Of a DNA stretch of 64,000 nt, positions 25,271 through 34,183 are shown piece after piece. Position numbers and translations under genes: made by a program. The stretch's first letter is position 1. Each line of letters starts with the position of its first letter. The notes beneath the pieces were generated by a model that did no database searches, was not told the DNA's origin, and saw nothing but the letters and a program-made list of their open reading frames with translations. Source of the stretch: Bradyrhizobium rifense (lineage in GTDB: Bacteria > Pseudomonadota > Alphaproteobacteria > Rhizobiales > Xanthobacteraceae); NCBI RefSeq assembly GCF_008123425.1, contig NZ_VSSS01000067.1:226077-290076 (forward strand), in the 5' to 3' direction.

Positions 25271-26371
25271 ATGGTCTATATCCACGACAGACCCGACTGG
25301 CCGGCGTTTCAGTGGAGCGCAGACCGGCTGGCGGCGCGGCTGGCCCAGGTACGTCACAAGCAGGGCCGCCTGCTTGGCCGGATGGAAAATCTCGGCTTCA
25401 CCTTGAAGGCAGAAGCCTCGCTCCAGACGCTCACGGAAGACGTCGTCAAATCGAGCGAGATCGAAGGTGAGATCCTCGATCGCAATCAGGTCCGGTCGTC
25501 GATCGCCCGCCGGCTCGGCATCGATATCGGCGCGCTCGCGCCTGTCGAACGAAACGTCGAGGGTGTCGTCGACATGACGCTCGACGCCACCCAGAAATTC
25601 GATCAGCCCGTCACCGCCGAGCGCTTGTTCGGCTGGCACGCCGCCCTGTTCCCGACGGGTCGGAGCGACATGTTGAAAATAGTCGCTGGCGGGTGGCGCA
25701 CGGAACAGTCGGGCGCCATGCAGGTCGTCTCCGGGCCAGTCGGCCGCGAGCACGTTCATTTCGAAGCACCCGCGGCCAACCGGCTCGAGAATGAGATGAG
25801 CGCACTCCTCGGCTGGTTCAACGCCGATCGGGACTCAGATCCTGTGATCAAGGCCGCGGTTGCTCATCTCTGGTTTGTGACCGTTCATCCGTTCGAGGAC
25901 GGCAATGGCCGTATTGCGCGCGCAATAACCGATCTCGTCCTCGCGCGTTCGGAACAGAGTGCGCAGCGCTTCTACAGCATGTCGTCTCAAATCCACAAAG
26001 AGCGCAATGCCTATTACGACATCCTCGAAAGAACCCAGCGCGGAACGCTCGACATCACCAATTGGCTGCAATGGTTCCTCGGCTGTCTCGATCGCGCTTT
26101 CGACGGCGCCGAGTTGATCATCGGAAACGTGCTGCACAAGGCAAGATTCTGGGAGCGCCATCGCGCGAGCTCCCTCAACGATCGCCAGCGGTTGATGCTG
26201 AACCGCCTGCTCGATGGCTTTGAGGGCAAGCTCACGTCGTCGAAATGGGCCCAGATCGTCAAAGTCTCGCAAGCGACCGCTGCTCGCGACATCGAGGATC
26301 TGATCGACAAGAGTATCCTTCAGAGGGACGCCGCCGGTGGCCGCAGTACGAGCTATTCGCTGGTGCCGTAA
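25271..26371 (+). CDS. Fic-domain AMPylase with autoinhibitory and winged-helix domains
   Basis: 366 residues. The Fic motif HPFEDGNGR (206-214) is complete with the catalytic His and the ATP-binding GNGR, so AMP transfer to a protein hydroxyl is expected. An inhibitory motif of the S/TxxxEG type (SSEIEG, 61-66) lies in the N-terminal domain, placing it in the class with an N-terminal inhibition helix. Residues ~295-366 look like a winged helix (LTSSKWAQIVKVSQATAARDIEDL), suggesting that it also binds DNA. Repeats lie directly upstream. No antitoxin gene is adjacent, consistent with intramolecular inhibition. Target unknown. Confidence 0.9.
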   Translation: MVYIHDRPDWPAFQWSADRLAARLAQVRHKQGRLLGRMENLGFTLKAEASLQTLTEDVVKSSEIEGEILDRNQVRSSIARRLGIDIGALAPVERNVEGVVDMTLDATQKFDQPVTAERLFGWHAALFPTGRSDMLKIVAGGWRTEQSGAMQVVSGPVGREHVHFEAPAANRLENEMSALLGWFNADRDSDPVIKAAVAHLWFVTVHPFEDGNGRIARAITDLVLARSEQSAQRFYSMSSQIHKERNAYYDILERTQRGTLDITNWLQWFLGCLDRAFDGAELIIGNVLHKARFWERHRASSLNDRQRLMLNRLLDGFEGKLTSSKWAQIVKVSQATAARDIEDLIDKSILQRDAAGGRSTSYSLVP

Positions 26372-26530
26372 GCGCGCGATGGGTCGGATAGGGACAGGCC
26401 GCATCGCTCCCGGCGACATTTGAGGAGTCGGGCAAAACAGCGAGACAAGTCCATCATCGTGCGTACGCGATGCCCCGCCTGCTGGCTTCGCCAAGGCTAC
26501 GGCGACCCAAGACCGCAAAGACACGGCGTG

Positions 26531-27706
26531 CTACGAAGACCCGGCGCGCGACCAGGCGCGATTTTCGCAGAAGGAGGAAACCTCGTCCTCCCGCAGGTTC
26601 ATGATCCGACGATAGAGCTCGGGATCTGTGTCGCTTTCCGTGCCGATCACCATAATCCGGCTCGAACGGTCGATTCCAAGGCGCGCACGCATTTCCGGAT
26701 ATCTGTTCGCAAATTGAAAGCCTGCGAGGCCAACTGCGCCGGTCTCGCCGGCGACGATAGGTGCGGCTCCCGTGTTGCCGGATGCGAGCAACCGCATGGC
26801 CTGAACCGCCTCGGTGTCGGGCACAGACATGAAGCCGAATGCGCCTCGGGAGAGGATCTCCCACGCCAGCATCGAGGGACGTCCGCAGGCCAGGCCGGCC
26901 ATGACGGTGCTGATGTCACCCCTCAACTCGGTGAGCGTTCCCGCGCGCGCCGAGGCCAGCAGACACGCGGCGTTATCCGGCTCGACGACAACGATCTTCG
27001 GCGCGGCGTCTCCGTAAATCGCCCGGTAATATGCGCAGATCGCAGCCGGCAACGCGCCCACCCCACACTGCAAGAACACATGGGTCGGCAGCTCTTCGCG
27101 TTGACGCGCCGCTTCCGCAGGCATGACCGTGTAGCCCTGCATGACAATGGATGGAATCTCCGTGTACCCTGGGTAGGATGTGTCCGAAACGATCGTCCAG
27201 CCAAAGCGCTCCCCATCCAGTTTGACTTGCCTGACCGCATCGTCGTAAACGCCACCGACGCGGTGAACCCTTGCACCATAACGCTCGATTTCCGATTTCC
27301 GACGTTCGCTGACCTCGGAGTGAACGTAAATCGCGGCGCTGAGGCCAAAGCGCGAAGCAGCCCAAGCAACTGATCGGCCGTGGTTGCCGTCCGTCGCACA
27401 AGCGACGGTCGTCCCTCGGCCGCTTCCGTCCTGTGCACGTTGGGCGATCGAGCGAACCGCATAGGCACCGCCGAGAGCCTTGAAACTCCCGAGATTGAAG
27501 CGGTTTCCCTCGTCCTTGTAGTCGATCGCCCTCACTTCGCACGCTCTTGCCAATTCTCCCAGGCTGTATAGCGGGCTGGGTTGGTAGTGCGACCAACTGC
27601 TGATCTCCTTCTCCGCCGCAGCAGCCAAGGCCGGATTAATGACTGCGGCCTCCGTTGCGCCGAAGGCTTCTATCGGAGAGGACCGCGTCCAAAGATGATC
27701 GGGCAT
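26531..27706 (-). CDS. Diaminopropionate ammonia-lyase family PLP enzyme
   Basis: 391 residues, close to YgeX/DpaL in layout. The PLP lysine is in NLGSFKALGG (Lys76), and the Asp that acts on D-isomers in YgeX lies in ATDGNHG (Asp106). YPGYTEIPSIVMQGYT, VEPDNAACLL and GETGAVGL follow as in the family. Known members convert D- or L-2,3-diaminopropionate to pyruvate and ammonia and can act on other beta-substituted amino acids; the substrate here is inferred. AGGAAC precedes the ATG, and an operator-like 16-mer lies 50 bp upstream. It faces the aldolase, regulator and amino-acid transporter genes as part of one proposed regulon. Confidence 0.88.
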   Translation of the reverse strand: MPDHLWTRSSPIEAFGATEAAVINPALAAAAEKEISSWSHYQPSPLYSLGELARACEVRAIDYKDEGNRFNLGSFKALGGAYAVRSIAQRAQDGSGRGTTVACATDGNHGRSVAWAASRFGLSAAIYVHSEVSERRKSEIERYGARVHRVGGVYDDAVRQVKLDGERFGWTIVSDTSYPGYTEIPSIVMQGYTVMPAEAARQREELPTHVFLQCGVGALPAAICAYYRAIYGDAAPKIVVVEPDNAACLLASARAGTLTELRGDISTVMAGLACGRPSMLAWEILSRGAFGFMSVPDTEAVQAMRLLASGNTGAAPIVAGETGAVGLAGFQFANRYPEMRARLGIDRSSRIMVIGTESDTDPELYRRIMNLREDEVSSFCENRAWSRAGSS

Positions 27707-27755
27707 AGACGTTCCTGAATTGGACGAGTTCGGCTTATTGGTATATCAAAAAATA

Positions 27756-27771
27756 TTTTCTAGAAAGAAAA
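27756..27771. promoter_or_regulatory. Operator-like 16-mer, site 1 (dpaL-type gene)
   Basis: TTTTCTAGAAAGAAAA, 50 bp upstream of the ammonia-lyase ATG. It matches the sites at 29062 and 29792 (common form TTTTCTAGnnnGAAAA). Confidence 0.6.
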
Positions 27772-27939
27772 ATATGCGACGCCAAAATCTGCAAGGCAAG
27801 AGGCCGAGCCGATGTCTCCAGGCGAGGCCCGCATCAGCCCAGTCAAGACGACCTTTGCGTGGTGTAAAGCAGCTCTCACGCAGGGAGCAGTTGGCCGATG
27901 TCCTACGACAAGGAAGTGGCAACCGGAGTCCATGCTGCC

Positions 27940-29001
27940 TTAGTGAGTGCCCGATACTCGATCGTTCTGTTGGCCCCCGGCTATCTTACGAAAGATATCA
28001 GCAATCATCGGCGCGCTGTCCGGAGGGATGCCGCGATGAAAGACCAGGCGAACATGTCGCGGACCAAAGGCGAGGCAGCCCAAACCAGCCTGGCCGAGAG
28101 AGGCGGACAGCCTGGTTCCGTCGAAACCGAGCTCATCCCCCGAAATCAGGACGATATTTGTCTGCGGTTGGGCGACAGAAAAGCCGCCGAGCAGAGCGAT
28201 GGCGGAGGCCGTCTCTCGTGCGAGACGATGATCTTTGCCCAGAAGCGGAATGTCTTCGAGCGCTGCCAGCGCTCCAGCGGCCAGCACGTGGCTGGGCCGG
28301 CAAATCCCGCCCAAAAGACGCCACGTCTCCACGGCCGCCCTGATCGTCTCTTTGCTTCCGGCCAAGGCTGCACCATTCGGGGCTCCTAGACCCTTGTTGA
28401 AGCTCACGCTCACGACGTCGACGGGGGCGGCAAGCGAGGCCGGCGAATCGCCCGACGCTACCGAGGCGTTCCAAAGCCGCGACCCATCGAGAAAGACGCT
28501 CCACCCCCTGTCTTTGGCTTGTTGTGCGATTTCACGGGTTTCCTCAGCATTCAGCACCGTTCCGCCTCGCCGGTTGTGCGTATTCTCAAGGCAGAAAATC
28601 GCATCCGCCTGATCCAAGCCGTTGGCGAGATCAAGCCTGCCGCCGTGCTGGGCGTAGGAGAGAACGCGCGGCCTTGCAAGCCAATCCAGGCCTGCCATCT
28701 CAATTGTCATGAGGTGACACGTATCCTCCAGAACGAGAGCGCGCTCGCGAGCACCCAGGGCCAAAAGGCCTGCGATATTCGCAGCAGTGCACGTTGGAAA
28801 AAGCGCCGCCGCAGACTTACCCAAGATATCGCAGACACGATGTTCGAGGGCCCGCTCGATCGGATCCTCCCGCCAAGCGAACTCGCCTGGCCTGCGCGCC
28901 GCCTCTGCGACAGCGCTGGCAACGGCAGCCGATGCCGGAGCCACGATGTCGCTGCGAAGATCGAGATCAAACCTTGGGACCGAACTGACAATACTGCTCA
29001 T
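27940..29001 (-). CDS. Threonine aldolase/beta-eliminating lyase family PLP enzyme
   Basis: 353 residues, fold-type I. Family marks are LENTHNRRGGTVL (from 139), LDGSRLWNA (171-179, PLP-phosphate and ring contacts) and the Schiff-base lysine in SVSFNKGLGAPNG (Lys203). The N-terminus FDLDLRSDIVAP fits low-specificity threonine aldolases. Such enzymes cleave beta-hydroxy amino acids to glycine and an aldehyde. The start at 29001 is used because the residues before it read as non-coding. It diverges from the XRE regulator gene, with the shared operator between them, and lies on the same strand as the ammonia-lyase. Confidence 0.87.
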   Translation of the reverse strand: MSSIVSSVPRFDLDLRSDIVAPASAAVASAVAEAARRPGEFAWREDPIERALEHRVCDILGKSAAALFPTCTAANIAGLLALGARERALVLEDTCHLMTIEMAGLDWLARPRVLSYAQHGGRLDLANGLDQADAIFCLENTHNRRGGTVLNAEETREIAQQAKDRGWSVFLDGSRLWNASVASGDSPASLAAPVDVVSVSFNKGLGAPNGAALAGSKETIRAAVETWRLLGGICRPSHVLAAGALAALEDIPLLGKDHRLARETASAIALLGGFSVAQPQTNIVLISGDELGFDGTRLSASLGQAGLGCLAFGPRHVRLVFHRGIPPDSAPMIADIFRKIAGGQQNDRVSGTH

Positions 29002-29061
29002 GGTGTTCTTGGCGATACCGGGTTGACCGAAACAGGCGAATGACCGACTATAGGGAAATTC

Positions 29062-29077
29062 TTTTCTAGTTGGAAAA
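29062..29077. promoter_or_regulatory. Operator-like 16-mer, site 2 (aldolase/regulator)
   Basis: TTTTCTAGTTGGAAAA, located between the divergent aldolase and XRE-cupin genes. It overlaps the TTG that begins the longest regulator frame. Confidence 0.6.
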
Positions 29078-29753
29078 TTCACAAGTGCAAGCCCCCGCCT
29101 CCAGCCGTCGCTCGAAATCAACGTCTCCTGAGGTCAGCATCGGCGACCGATTGCGCGCGATCCGCTTCGAGAGGAAGTTAACCCTTCAGGCCGCCTCGAA
29201 ACTCTGCGGCGTGGGACTGTCCACCCTTTCAAAGATCGAGACCGGACAAGCCGCTCCAGCGTACGGCACGCTGAAACGGATCGCCGAGGGTCTGGAACTC
29301 TCCTTCGAGGAATTGATCTCTGGTGACCGTCCGGAGGCGACCTCAGCTCGCCGCACGATCACGCGCGAACGTCAGGTCCTGAAGTTCAAGAGCAGCCGCT
29401 ATGACTATCGCGTTCACGCCAGCGATCTGGCGAACAAGGCGATGGTGCCGCTGGAAATGGAGATCCGGGCGCGAGGACTGCCTAATCCTTCCGATTGGAG
29501 CCAGCACGACGGTGAAGAGTTCATTTTCGTGCTCGAAGGTGAGATCGAAGTTCGCCTTTCCGACTACGCTCCGTTTCGATTGAAGCAGGGTCAAAGCGCC
29601 TACATCGATAGCCGCATGCGCCACGCCTTTGTCGCGTGCAGCCCCGGTCCTGCGCGCATGCTCTCGATCTGCTACGATCCCAAGCACAAGCAACGCACTG
29701 CAGAAGAATTCATAGATGCCTCTCTCCCCTCTCGTCGGTCGGCGCGAGGTTGA
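29070..29753 (+). CDS. XRE-family regulator with cupin sensor domain
   Basis: 227 residues from a TTG at 29070; a GTG at 29085 is an equal candidate and would free the operator from the coding region. Residues ~23-82 are a lambda-repressor-type helix-turn-helix (RLRAIRFERKLTLQAASKLC, STLSKIETGQAAPAYGTLKR). Residues ~140-210 are a cupin (HDGEEFIFVLEGEIEVRLSD, then a second motif DSRMRHAF). This architecture is common for regulators of amino-acid and polyamine metabolism that sense a small ligand in the cupin. It is central to three matching 16-bp sites and is the likely regulator of the cluster. Confidence 0.88.
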   Translation: MENSQVQAPASSRRSKSTSPEVSIGDRLRAIRFERKLTLQAASKLCGVGLSTLSKIETGQAAPAYGTLKRIAEGLELSFEELISGDRPEATSARRTITRERQVLKFKSSRYDYRVHASDLANKAMVPLEMEIRARGLPNPSDWSQHDGEEFIFVLEGEIEVRLSDYAPFRLKQGQSAYIDSRMRHAFVACSPGPARMLSICYDPKHKQRTAEEFIDASLPSRRSARG

Positions 29754-29791
29754 GAAGTCCGAATTTAGATGTAGCTCTCGATCGAAAAACT

Positions 29792-29807
29792 TTTTCTTAC
29801 TAGAAAA
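29792..29807. promoter_or_regulatory. Operator-like 16-mer, site 3 (transporter operon)
   Basis: TTTTCTTACTAGAAAA, 62 bp before the start of the amino-acid binding-protein gene. It is the same motif on the opposite strand, TTTTCTAG-type half-sites reversed. Confidence 0.6.
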
Positions 29808-29868
29808 TTACGGTTGACTCGCCTTTTGCTCAAGCCGTAGGCTTGGTTGCTTCAAAGGGGAGAACAAA

Positions 29869-30879
29869 ATGCGAGGCTTCGCGATCGCGCTGGCACTTGT
29901 CACTGCTTTCTTTGCTGTTGACGCCAAGGCGGAATCCACACTGACCGCAGTGCGTGAGCGCGGCGTCTTGAACTGTGGCGTCACGGCCGCGCTGCTCGGC
30001 TTTTCGGCGCCCGATGCCCAGGGTGTTTTTCGCGGCATGGACGCAGATCTGTGCCGGGGCATCGCGACTGCGATCTTCGGTGATCCCGCCAAGGTTCGCT
30101 TTGTCACCACCTCCCCCACTCAACGTTTCGTCGCGCTGCAATCCGGCACGATCGATGTCCTGATCTATGCCGTGACCCAGAACTTCTCGCGCGATACCGG
30201 GCTGGGGCTGATCTTCGCCAATCCGTACTTCTACGACGGCCAGGGCTTTGTCGTATCGAAGAAGCTGAATGTCACATCGGCAAAGCAGCTTGAAGGCGCG
30301 AGCGTCTGTTTGCAGCCTGCATCGGACGCTGCGCCAGGCGCCGCAGACTACTTCCGCAGGAGCGGCATGCAGTTCAAGGCGGTCATGATTGAATCGCAGC
30401 AGGAGATCGTCTCCGCGCTCAATTCCGGCCGCTGCGACGTCTACACAACGGATTTGACGGCCCTCGCGGCAATGAAGGTGCGCAGCTTCCAGTCACCGGA
30501 GGATTGGGTCATTCTGCCCGAGATCATCTCGAAGTCGCCGTTTGCTCCGGTGGTCCGCCAAGGTGACGACCAATGGCTGACGCTCGTGCGTTGGGTGGTG
30601 AATGCCATCATCGACGCCGATGAGCTCGGCGTCGATAGCCACACCATCAAGGACACGAATGTAGCGAGCGATAACCCCGAAGTCCGTCGAATGCGAGGAC
30701 TTGAAGGAGAAGCTGGAAAGGCGTTTGGGCTGCCAAACGACTGGGCGGCACAGGTCGTCGCTGCGATCGGCAATTACAACGAATTCTACAATCGCAATCT
30801 GAGTGCACTCGGCCTGCCGCGCGGCCCGAACCGCAGTTGGCGCGACGGCGGCCTCATCTTCGCCCCGTCGTTCCGCTGA
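29869..30879 (+). CDS. Amino-acid ABC transporter substrate-binding protein (AapJ-like)
   Basis: 336 residues with a signal peptide ending near DAKA-E. The mature part is a periplasmic binding protein family 3 fold (TLTAVRERGVLNCGVTAALLGF, ATAIFGDPAKVRF, FANPYFYDGQGFVV, GRCDVYTTDLTALAAMK) and the length fits the AapJ group, which binds general L-amino acids. AAGGGGAG precedes the ATG. It is the first gene of a four-gene transporter operon, with an operator-like site in its promoter. Confidence 0.93.
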   Translation: MRGFAIALALVTAFFAVDAKAESTLTAVRERGVLNCGVTAALLGFSAPDAQGVFRGMDADLCRGIATAIFGDPAKVRFVTTSPTQRFVALQSGTIDVLIYAVTQNFSRDTGLGLIFANPYFYDGQGFVVSKKLNVTSAKQLEGASVCLQPASDAAPGAADYFRRSGMQFKAVMIESQQEIVSALNSGRCDVYTTDLTALAAMKVRSFQSPEDWVILPEIISKSPFAPVVRQGDDQWLTLVRWVVNAIIDADELGVDSHTIKDTNVASDNPEVRRMRGLEGEAGKAFGLPNDWAAQVVAAIGNYNEFYNRNLSALGLPRGPNRSWRDGGLIFAPSFR

Positions 30880-30886
30880 GGACAAT

Positions 30887-32008
30887 ATGCAGTCTCTGAG
30901 CCGACTCCTGCGGCGAGGTTTTGGAGCGGAGCGGATCGCTTCACTCCTGCTATTTATCTTGATTTTCGGCGGCGTTGCGCTTGCGTCCGTCAATCTGTCG
31001 GCAAATCTCCGGGCTCGAAACATCGCGAGCGGCTTCGGGTATCTGTCGCAAGCCGCAGGGTTCGAGATTGGCGAAACGTGGATTCGTTATTCGTCGCAAA
31101 TGACCATCGGACGAGCGCTTCTCGTGGGTCTCGTCAACACGCTCGTCGCCAGTACTGCAATCGGCATTCTCATCACCCTCATTGGACTCTGCGCCGGGTT
31201 GGTTCTGGCGTTCGGCGGAGAGTTTGGGCGAGCATCCGTCAAGCGCTATGTCGGCCTGACACGCAACGTGCCGGTACTTCTCCATCTCGTGGTCTGGTAT
31301 GCTCTGTTTCGCGAAGGCCTCCCGCCCCCGCGTGGTGCATTCACGTTCGGCTCCATCGTTCTGAGCAATCGCGGATTGATCCTACCTATTCCTCAGGGCC
31401 ATGGCGGTCTGATCGAGCCTGCGATCGGACTGGCGACGGCAATCGGCATGATTGTGGTAACTCGTTTGTTCATGGGGCGCTGGTCGAAATCATGGCTCGC
31501 CGCATCCATCATCGGCGGCATCTTCGTTTGGCTTCTCCTCTTGCCGATGAATGCGCCCGTCCTGCGCGGCTTCAACTATGTGGGCGGCTGGGTCATAACG
31601 CCGGAATTCTGCGCGCTCGTGCTTGCGCTCGCGTTCTACACCGGTGGCTACGTGACGGAGATCGTTCGTGGCTCGATCGAATCGTTTCCGCGCGGCCAGG
31701 TCGAAGGCGCCTTCGCCCTTGGCCTTTCCCGGACGCAGTTCTTCTTCCTCGTCATGACCCCGCAAATCGCCCGCGGTATCGCGCCAGCGATGGTCAACCA
31801 GTACGTCAACGTCACCAAGGCAACGTCCCTTGGCATCGTGGTAGGCTATCCTGATCTCGTGACGGTCTCGAACACGGCATTGAATCAGACCGGTCAGGCC
31901 GTAGAAGCGATTGCGCTAATCCTGGCGACTTATCTTGCGATCTCGCTGGCCGTATCTTTCGTCTCGCAATGCGTTTTCGGTGAACCGGCGGAGCGCGCCC
32001 CGAGATGA
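30887..32008 (+). CDS. Amino-acid ABC transporter permease (AapQ-like)
   Basis: 373 residues, about eight membrane helices, with a large periplasmic segment after the first helix as in AapQ. The family's EAA loop is present (EIVRGSIESFPRGQVEGAFALG). The ATG at 30887 follows the stop of the binding-protein gene by 7 bp with GAGG before it. The 3' end overlaps the next permease gene by ATGA, so the two are translationally coupled. It forms half of the inner-membrane channel. Confidence 0.92.
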   Translation: MQSLSRLLRRGFGAERIASLLLFILIFGGVALASVNLSANLRARNIASGFGYLSQAAGFEIGETWIRYSSQMTIGRALLVGLVNTLVASTAIGILITLIGLCAGLVLAFGGEFGRASVKRYVGLTRNVPVLLHLVVWYALFREGLPPPRGAFTFGSIVLSNRGLILPIPQGHGGLIEPAIGLATAIGMIVVTRLFMGRWSKSWLAASIIGGIFVWLLLLPMNAPVLRGFNYVGGWVITPEFCALVLALAFYTGGYVTEIVRGSIESFPRGQVEGAFALGLSRTQFFFLVMTPQIARGIAPAMVNQYVNVTKATSLGIVVGYPDLVTVSNTALNQTGQAVEAIALILATYLAISLAVSFVSQCVFGEPAERAPR

Positions 32009-33102
32009 GCGCTATTCAGGACGTCTATCGAATCCGGACTCAGAGAAGCTCTGCGGTGCGCCGCTGGGTCGGACTCGGCATTCTGGCGCTGATCATTGCG
32101 TGTCTATTGCGATGGGGTCTCTTGAAGTCGGTTTTTATCACCGCGAGCCCCGATGACTGCCGGGCGGCAAGCGGCGCATGTTGGGCGGTCATCACGAGCC
32201 AGTGGAAGCTGGTCTTGTTCGGCACCTATCCTTTCGCCGAGATCTGGCGTCCTTCGGTCGCGACTGCTGTTCTCCTCGGAGCGTTCGTTATTCCATTGAT
32301 CCGCCCCAGCTTGCCGGCCCTGGCATGCAGTTGGGCGATCGCCTTGGTCATCGCAACGGGCCTGTTCGATGGTCGCCTCTTTGGCCTGACTTACGTAGAG
32401 CCCCACGACTGGGGCGGACTGCCGCTCACACTCCTGTTGTCTGAAGCTGCAATTTTGTTTTCATTCCCGATCGGCCTTGCGGTTGCCCTCGCACGTTGTA
32501 GCGGCCGCGTCATGCTGCGCTCCCTGGCTCTCGTCCTGGTCGAATCGATCCGGGGCGTGCCCCTTGTCTCGTTGCTGTTCTTTGCAACTCTGGTCCTGCC
32601 GCTTTTCCTCTCCGGATTTTCCAGCTTCGACAAGCTCTATGGAGCTGCAACGGCGATCGTCCTGTTCAATGCTGCATACATATCGGAGGTTTTTCGCGGC
32701 GGCCTGCTGACCGTACCGCGTGGCCAATTTGACGCCGCGAAGTCGCTCGGATTGCGCTGGACGGACATGAATCGCCTGATCGTGCTGCCCCAGGCCTTCA
32801 GGGCTTGCGCTCCCTCACTGGTCAATCAGGCAGTGGGAATCGTCAAGGACACTTCGTTCCTGGCCGTGCTTGGAATCTTCGATTTCATGAACTCGGCAAA
32901 GTTGGCGCTGATCGATGTTCGTTGGCGGGGAAATTTCATCGAGGTGTACGTTGTCGTCGGCCTCACCTACTTCTTGATGTGCACGGCAGTGTCTATTCTT
33001 GGGCAGCGACTGTCGTCGCGCCTGGAGAGACCTGCGAAGGTCGACGACGCCATCACGCCCGTCGCCCTCGCTTCGATCGTCACCGCCGGCAGCCAATCGT
33101 AG
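32005..33102 (+). CDS. Amino-acid ABC transporter permease (AapM-like)
   Basis: 365 residues with about seven or eight membrane helices and an AapM-like extended N-terminal half. The EAA motif is EVFRGGLLTVPRGQFDAAKSLG. Its ATG overlaps the stop of the AapQ-like gene by 4 bp. Partner of AapQ in the channel. A 165-bp gap before the ATPase gene holds no visible terminator. Confidence 0.92.
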   Translation: MSAIQDVYRIRTQRSSAVRRWVGLGILALIIACLLRWGLLKSVFITASPDDCRAASGACWAVITSQWKLVLFGTYPFAEIWRPSVATAVLLGAFVIPLIRPSLPALACSWAIALVIATGLFDGRLFGLTYVEPHDWGGLPLTLLLSEAAILFSFPIGLAVALARCSGRVMLRSLALVLVESIRGVPLVSLLFFATLVLPLFLSGFSSFDKLYGAATAIVLFNAAYISEVFRGGLLTVPRGQFDAAKSLGLRWTDMNRLIVLPQAFRACAPSLVNQAVGIVKDTSFLAVLGIFDFMNSAKLALIDVRWRGNFIEVYVVVGLTYFLMCTAVSILGQRLSSRLERPAKVDDAITPVALASIVTAGSQS

Positions 33103-33267
33103 GGATTGAAGGTCCGCAGCTTCAAACATTCACAAATGCCGGGGCTGATATGGAAGCCAGTGCCTCCAGCCGCTCGTCATTGCAGGGGCAGGTGCTTCAC
33201 GGTCCCCGTACGACGAACGCAGATCATCTGCGATCGGTCTTTTTAGCCATTAGTTCAGGATGCCGCC

Positions 33268-34053
33268 ATGTCGGAGAATGCGCCTTCAGTTGCCAGTCAT
33301 GAGATCGGCGACGTGATCATCGAAATGCGCAACGTCGAAAAGTCCTACGGCAATTATAAGGTTCTGCGCGGTATCAATCTTTCCGTGTCACGTGGCGAGC
33401 GCATCGTCATTTGCGGTCCATCAGGCTCCGGGAAGTCGACACTGATTCGATGCTTGAACCAGCTCGAAGAGCATCAGGCCGGCGAGATCATCATCGACGG
33501 GACAACGGTCCATGGCGGGCTCAGGGGTATCGACGGCATCCGCCGCGAAATCGGCATGGTATTTCAGAGCTTCAATCTCTTCCCACATCTCACGGTTCTC
33601 GAGAACTGCACGCTGGCGCCCACCAGGGTACGCGGCGTTTCGAAGGCGGAGGCGGAGGCGACCGCTCGAACAATTCTCGAGCGCGTTCATATCCCTGAGC
33701 AAGCGCAGAAGTATCCGATCCAACTCTCAGGCGGCCAGCAGCAGAGGGTCGCCATCGCTCGCTCGCTTTGCATGAGCCCAAAGATCATGCTGTTCGACGA
33801 GCCGACATCAGCGCTGGATCCCGAGATGGTCAGCGAGGTGCTGGATGTCATGGTAGAACTGGCCGAGAGCGGCATGACGATGCTTGTCGTTACTCACGAG
33901 ATGGGATTTGCGAGCAGGGTGGCCGACAGGGTGATCTTCATGGATGCAGGTGAGATCGTCGAGGTCGCTCACCCGACCCAGTTCTTCAATGCTCCGCAAA
34001 GCCTGCGCACCAAGAAATTCCTCGGTCAGGTTTTGCACACGCAAGCCGGCTAG
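33268..34053 (+). CDS. Amino-acid ABC transporter ATP-binding protein (AapP-like)
   Basis: 261 residues with Walker A GPSGSGKST (50-58), the Q-loop at FQSF (~99), signature LSGGQQQR (153-160), Walker B IMLFDEPTSALDP and the switch His in VTHEMGF. It powers uptake by the two permeases. A strong hairpin terminator follows 70 bp downstream, closing the operon. Confidence 0.95.
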   Translation: MSENAPSVASHEIGDVIIEMRNVEKSYGNYKVLRGINLSVSRGERIVICGPSGSGKSTLIRCLNQLEEHQAGEIIIDGTTVHGGLRGIDGIRREIGMVFQSFNLFPHLTVLENCTLAPTRVRGVSKAEAEATARTILERVHIPEQAQKYPIQLSGGQQQRVAIARSLCMSPKIMLFDEPTSALDPEMVSEVLDVMVELAESGMTMLVVTHEMGFASRVADRVIFMDAGEIVEVAHPTQFFNAPQSLRTKKFLGQVLHTQAG

Positions 34054-34120
34054 TTCGGAGAGACCATCGGACGGGGGCGCCGTTTCTGGCACGCCTGAAT
34101 GAGCGTTTCGCTACCACACA

Positions 34121-34161
34121 AAAAAAACCGCCGGAGGCTGCCCTCCGGCGGATCGTTTTTT
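34121..34161. terminator. Bidirectional terminator
   Basis: CCGCCGGAGG and CCTCCGGCGG pair around CTGC, with seven As before and a run of T after the stem. It serves both the transporter operon and the convergent molybdenum-hydroxylase genes. Confidence 0.92.
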
Positions 34162-34183
34162 GTTCTCAATCGCAAGCCCAGCC

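Noticed and set aside
27898..28389. 163-codon plus-strand frame opposite the aldolase gene
   Set aside because: No ribosome site and no family; the opposite strand has clear threonine-aldolase motifs.
27940..29121. Aldolase start at 29121
   Set aside because: It would run through the operator and the divergent regulator's start; family similarity begins near 29001.
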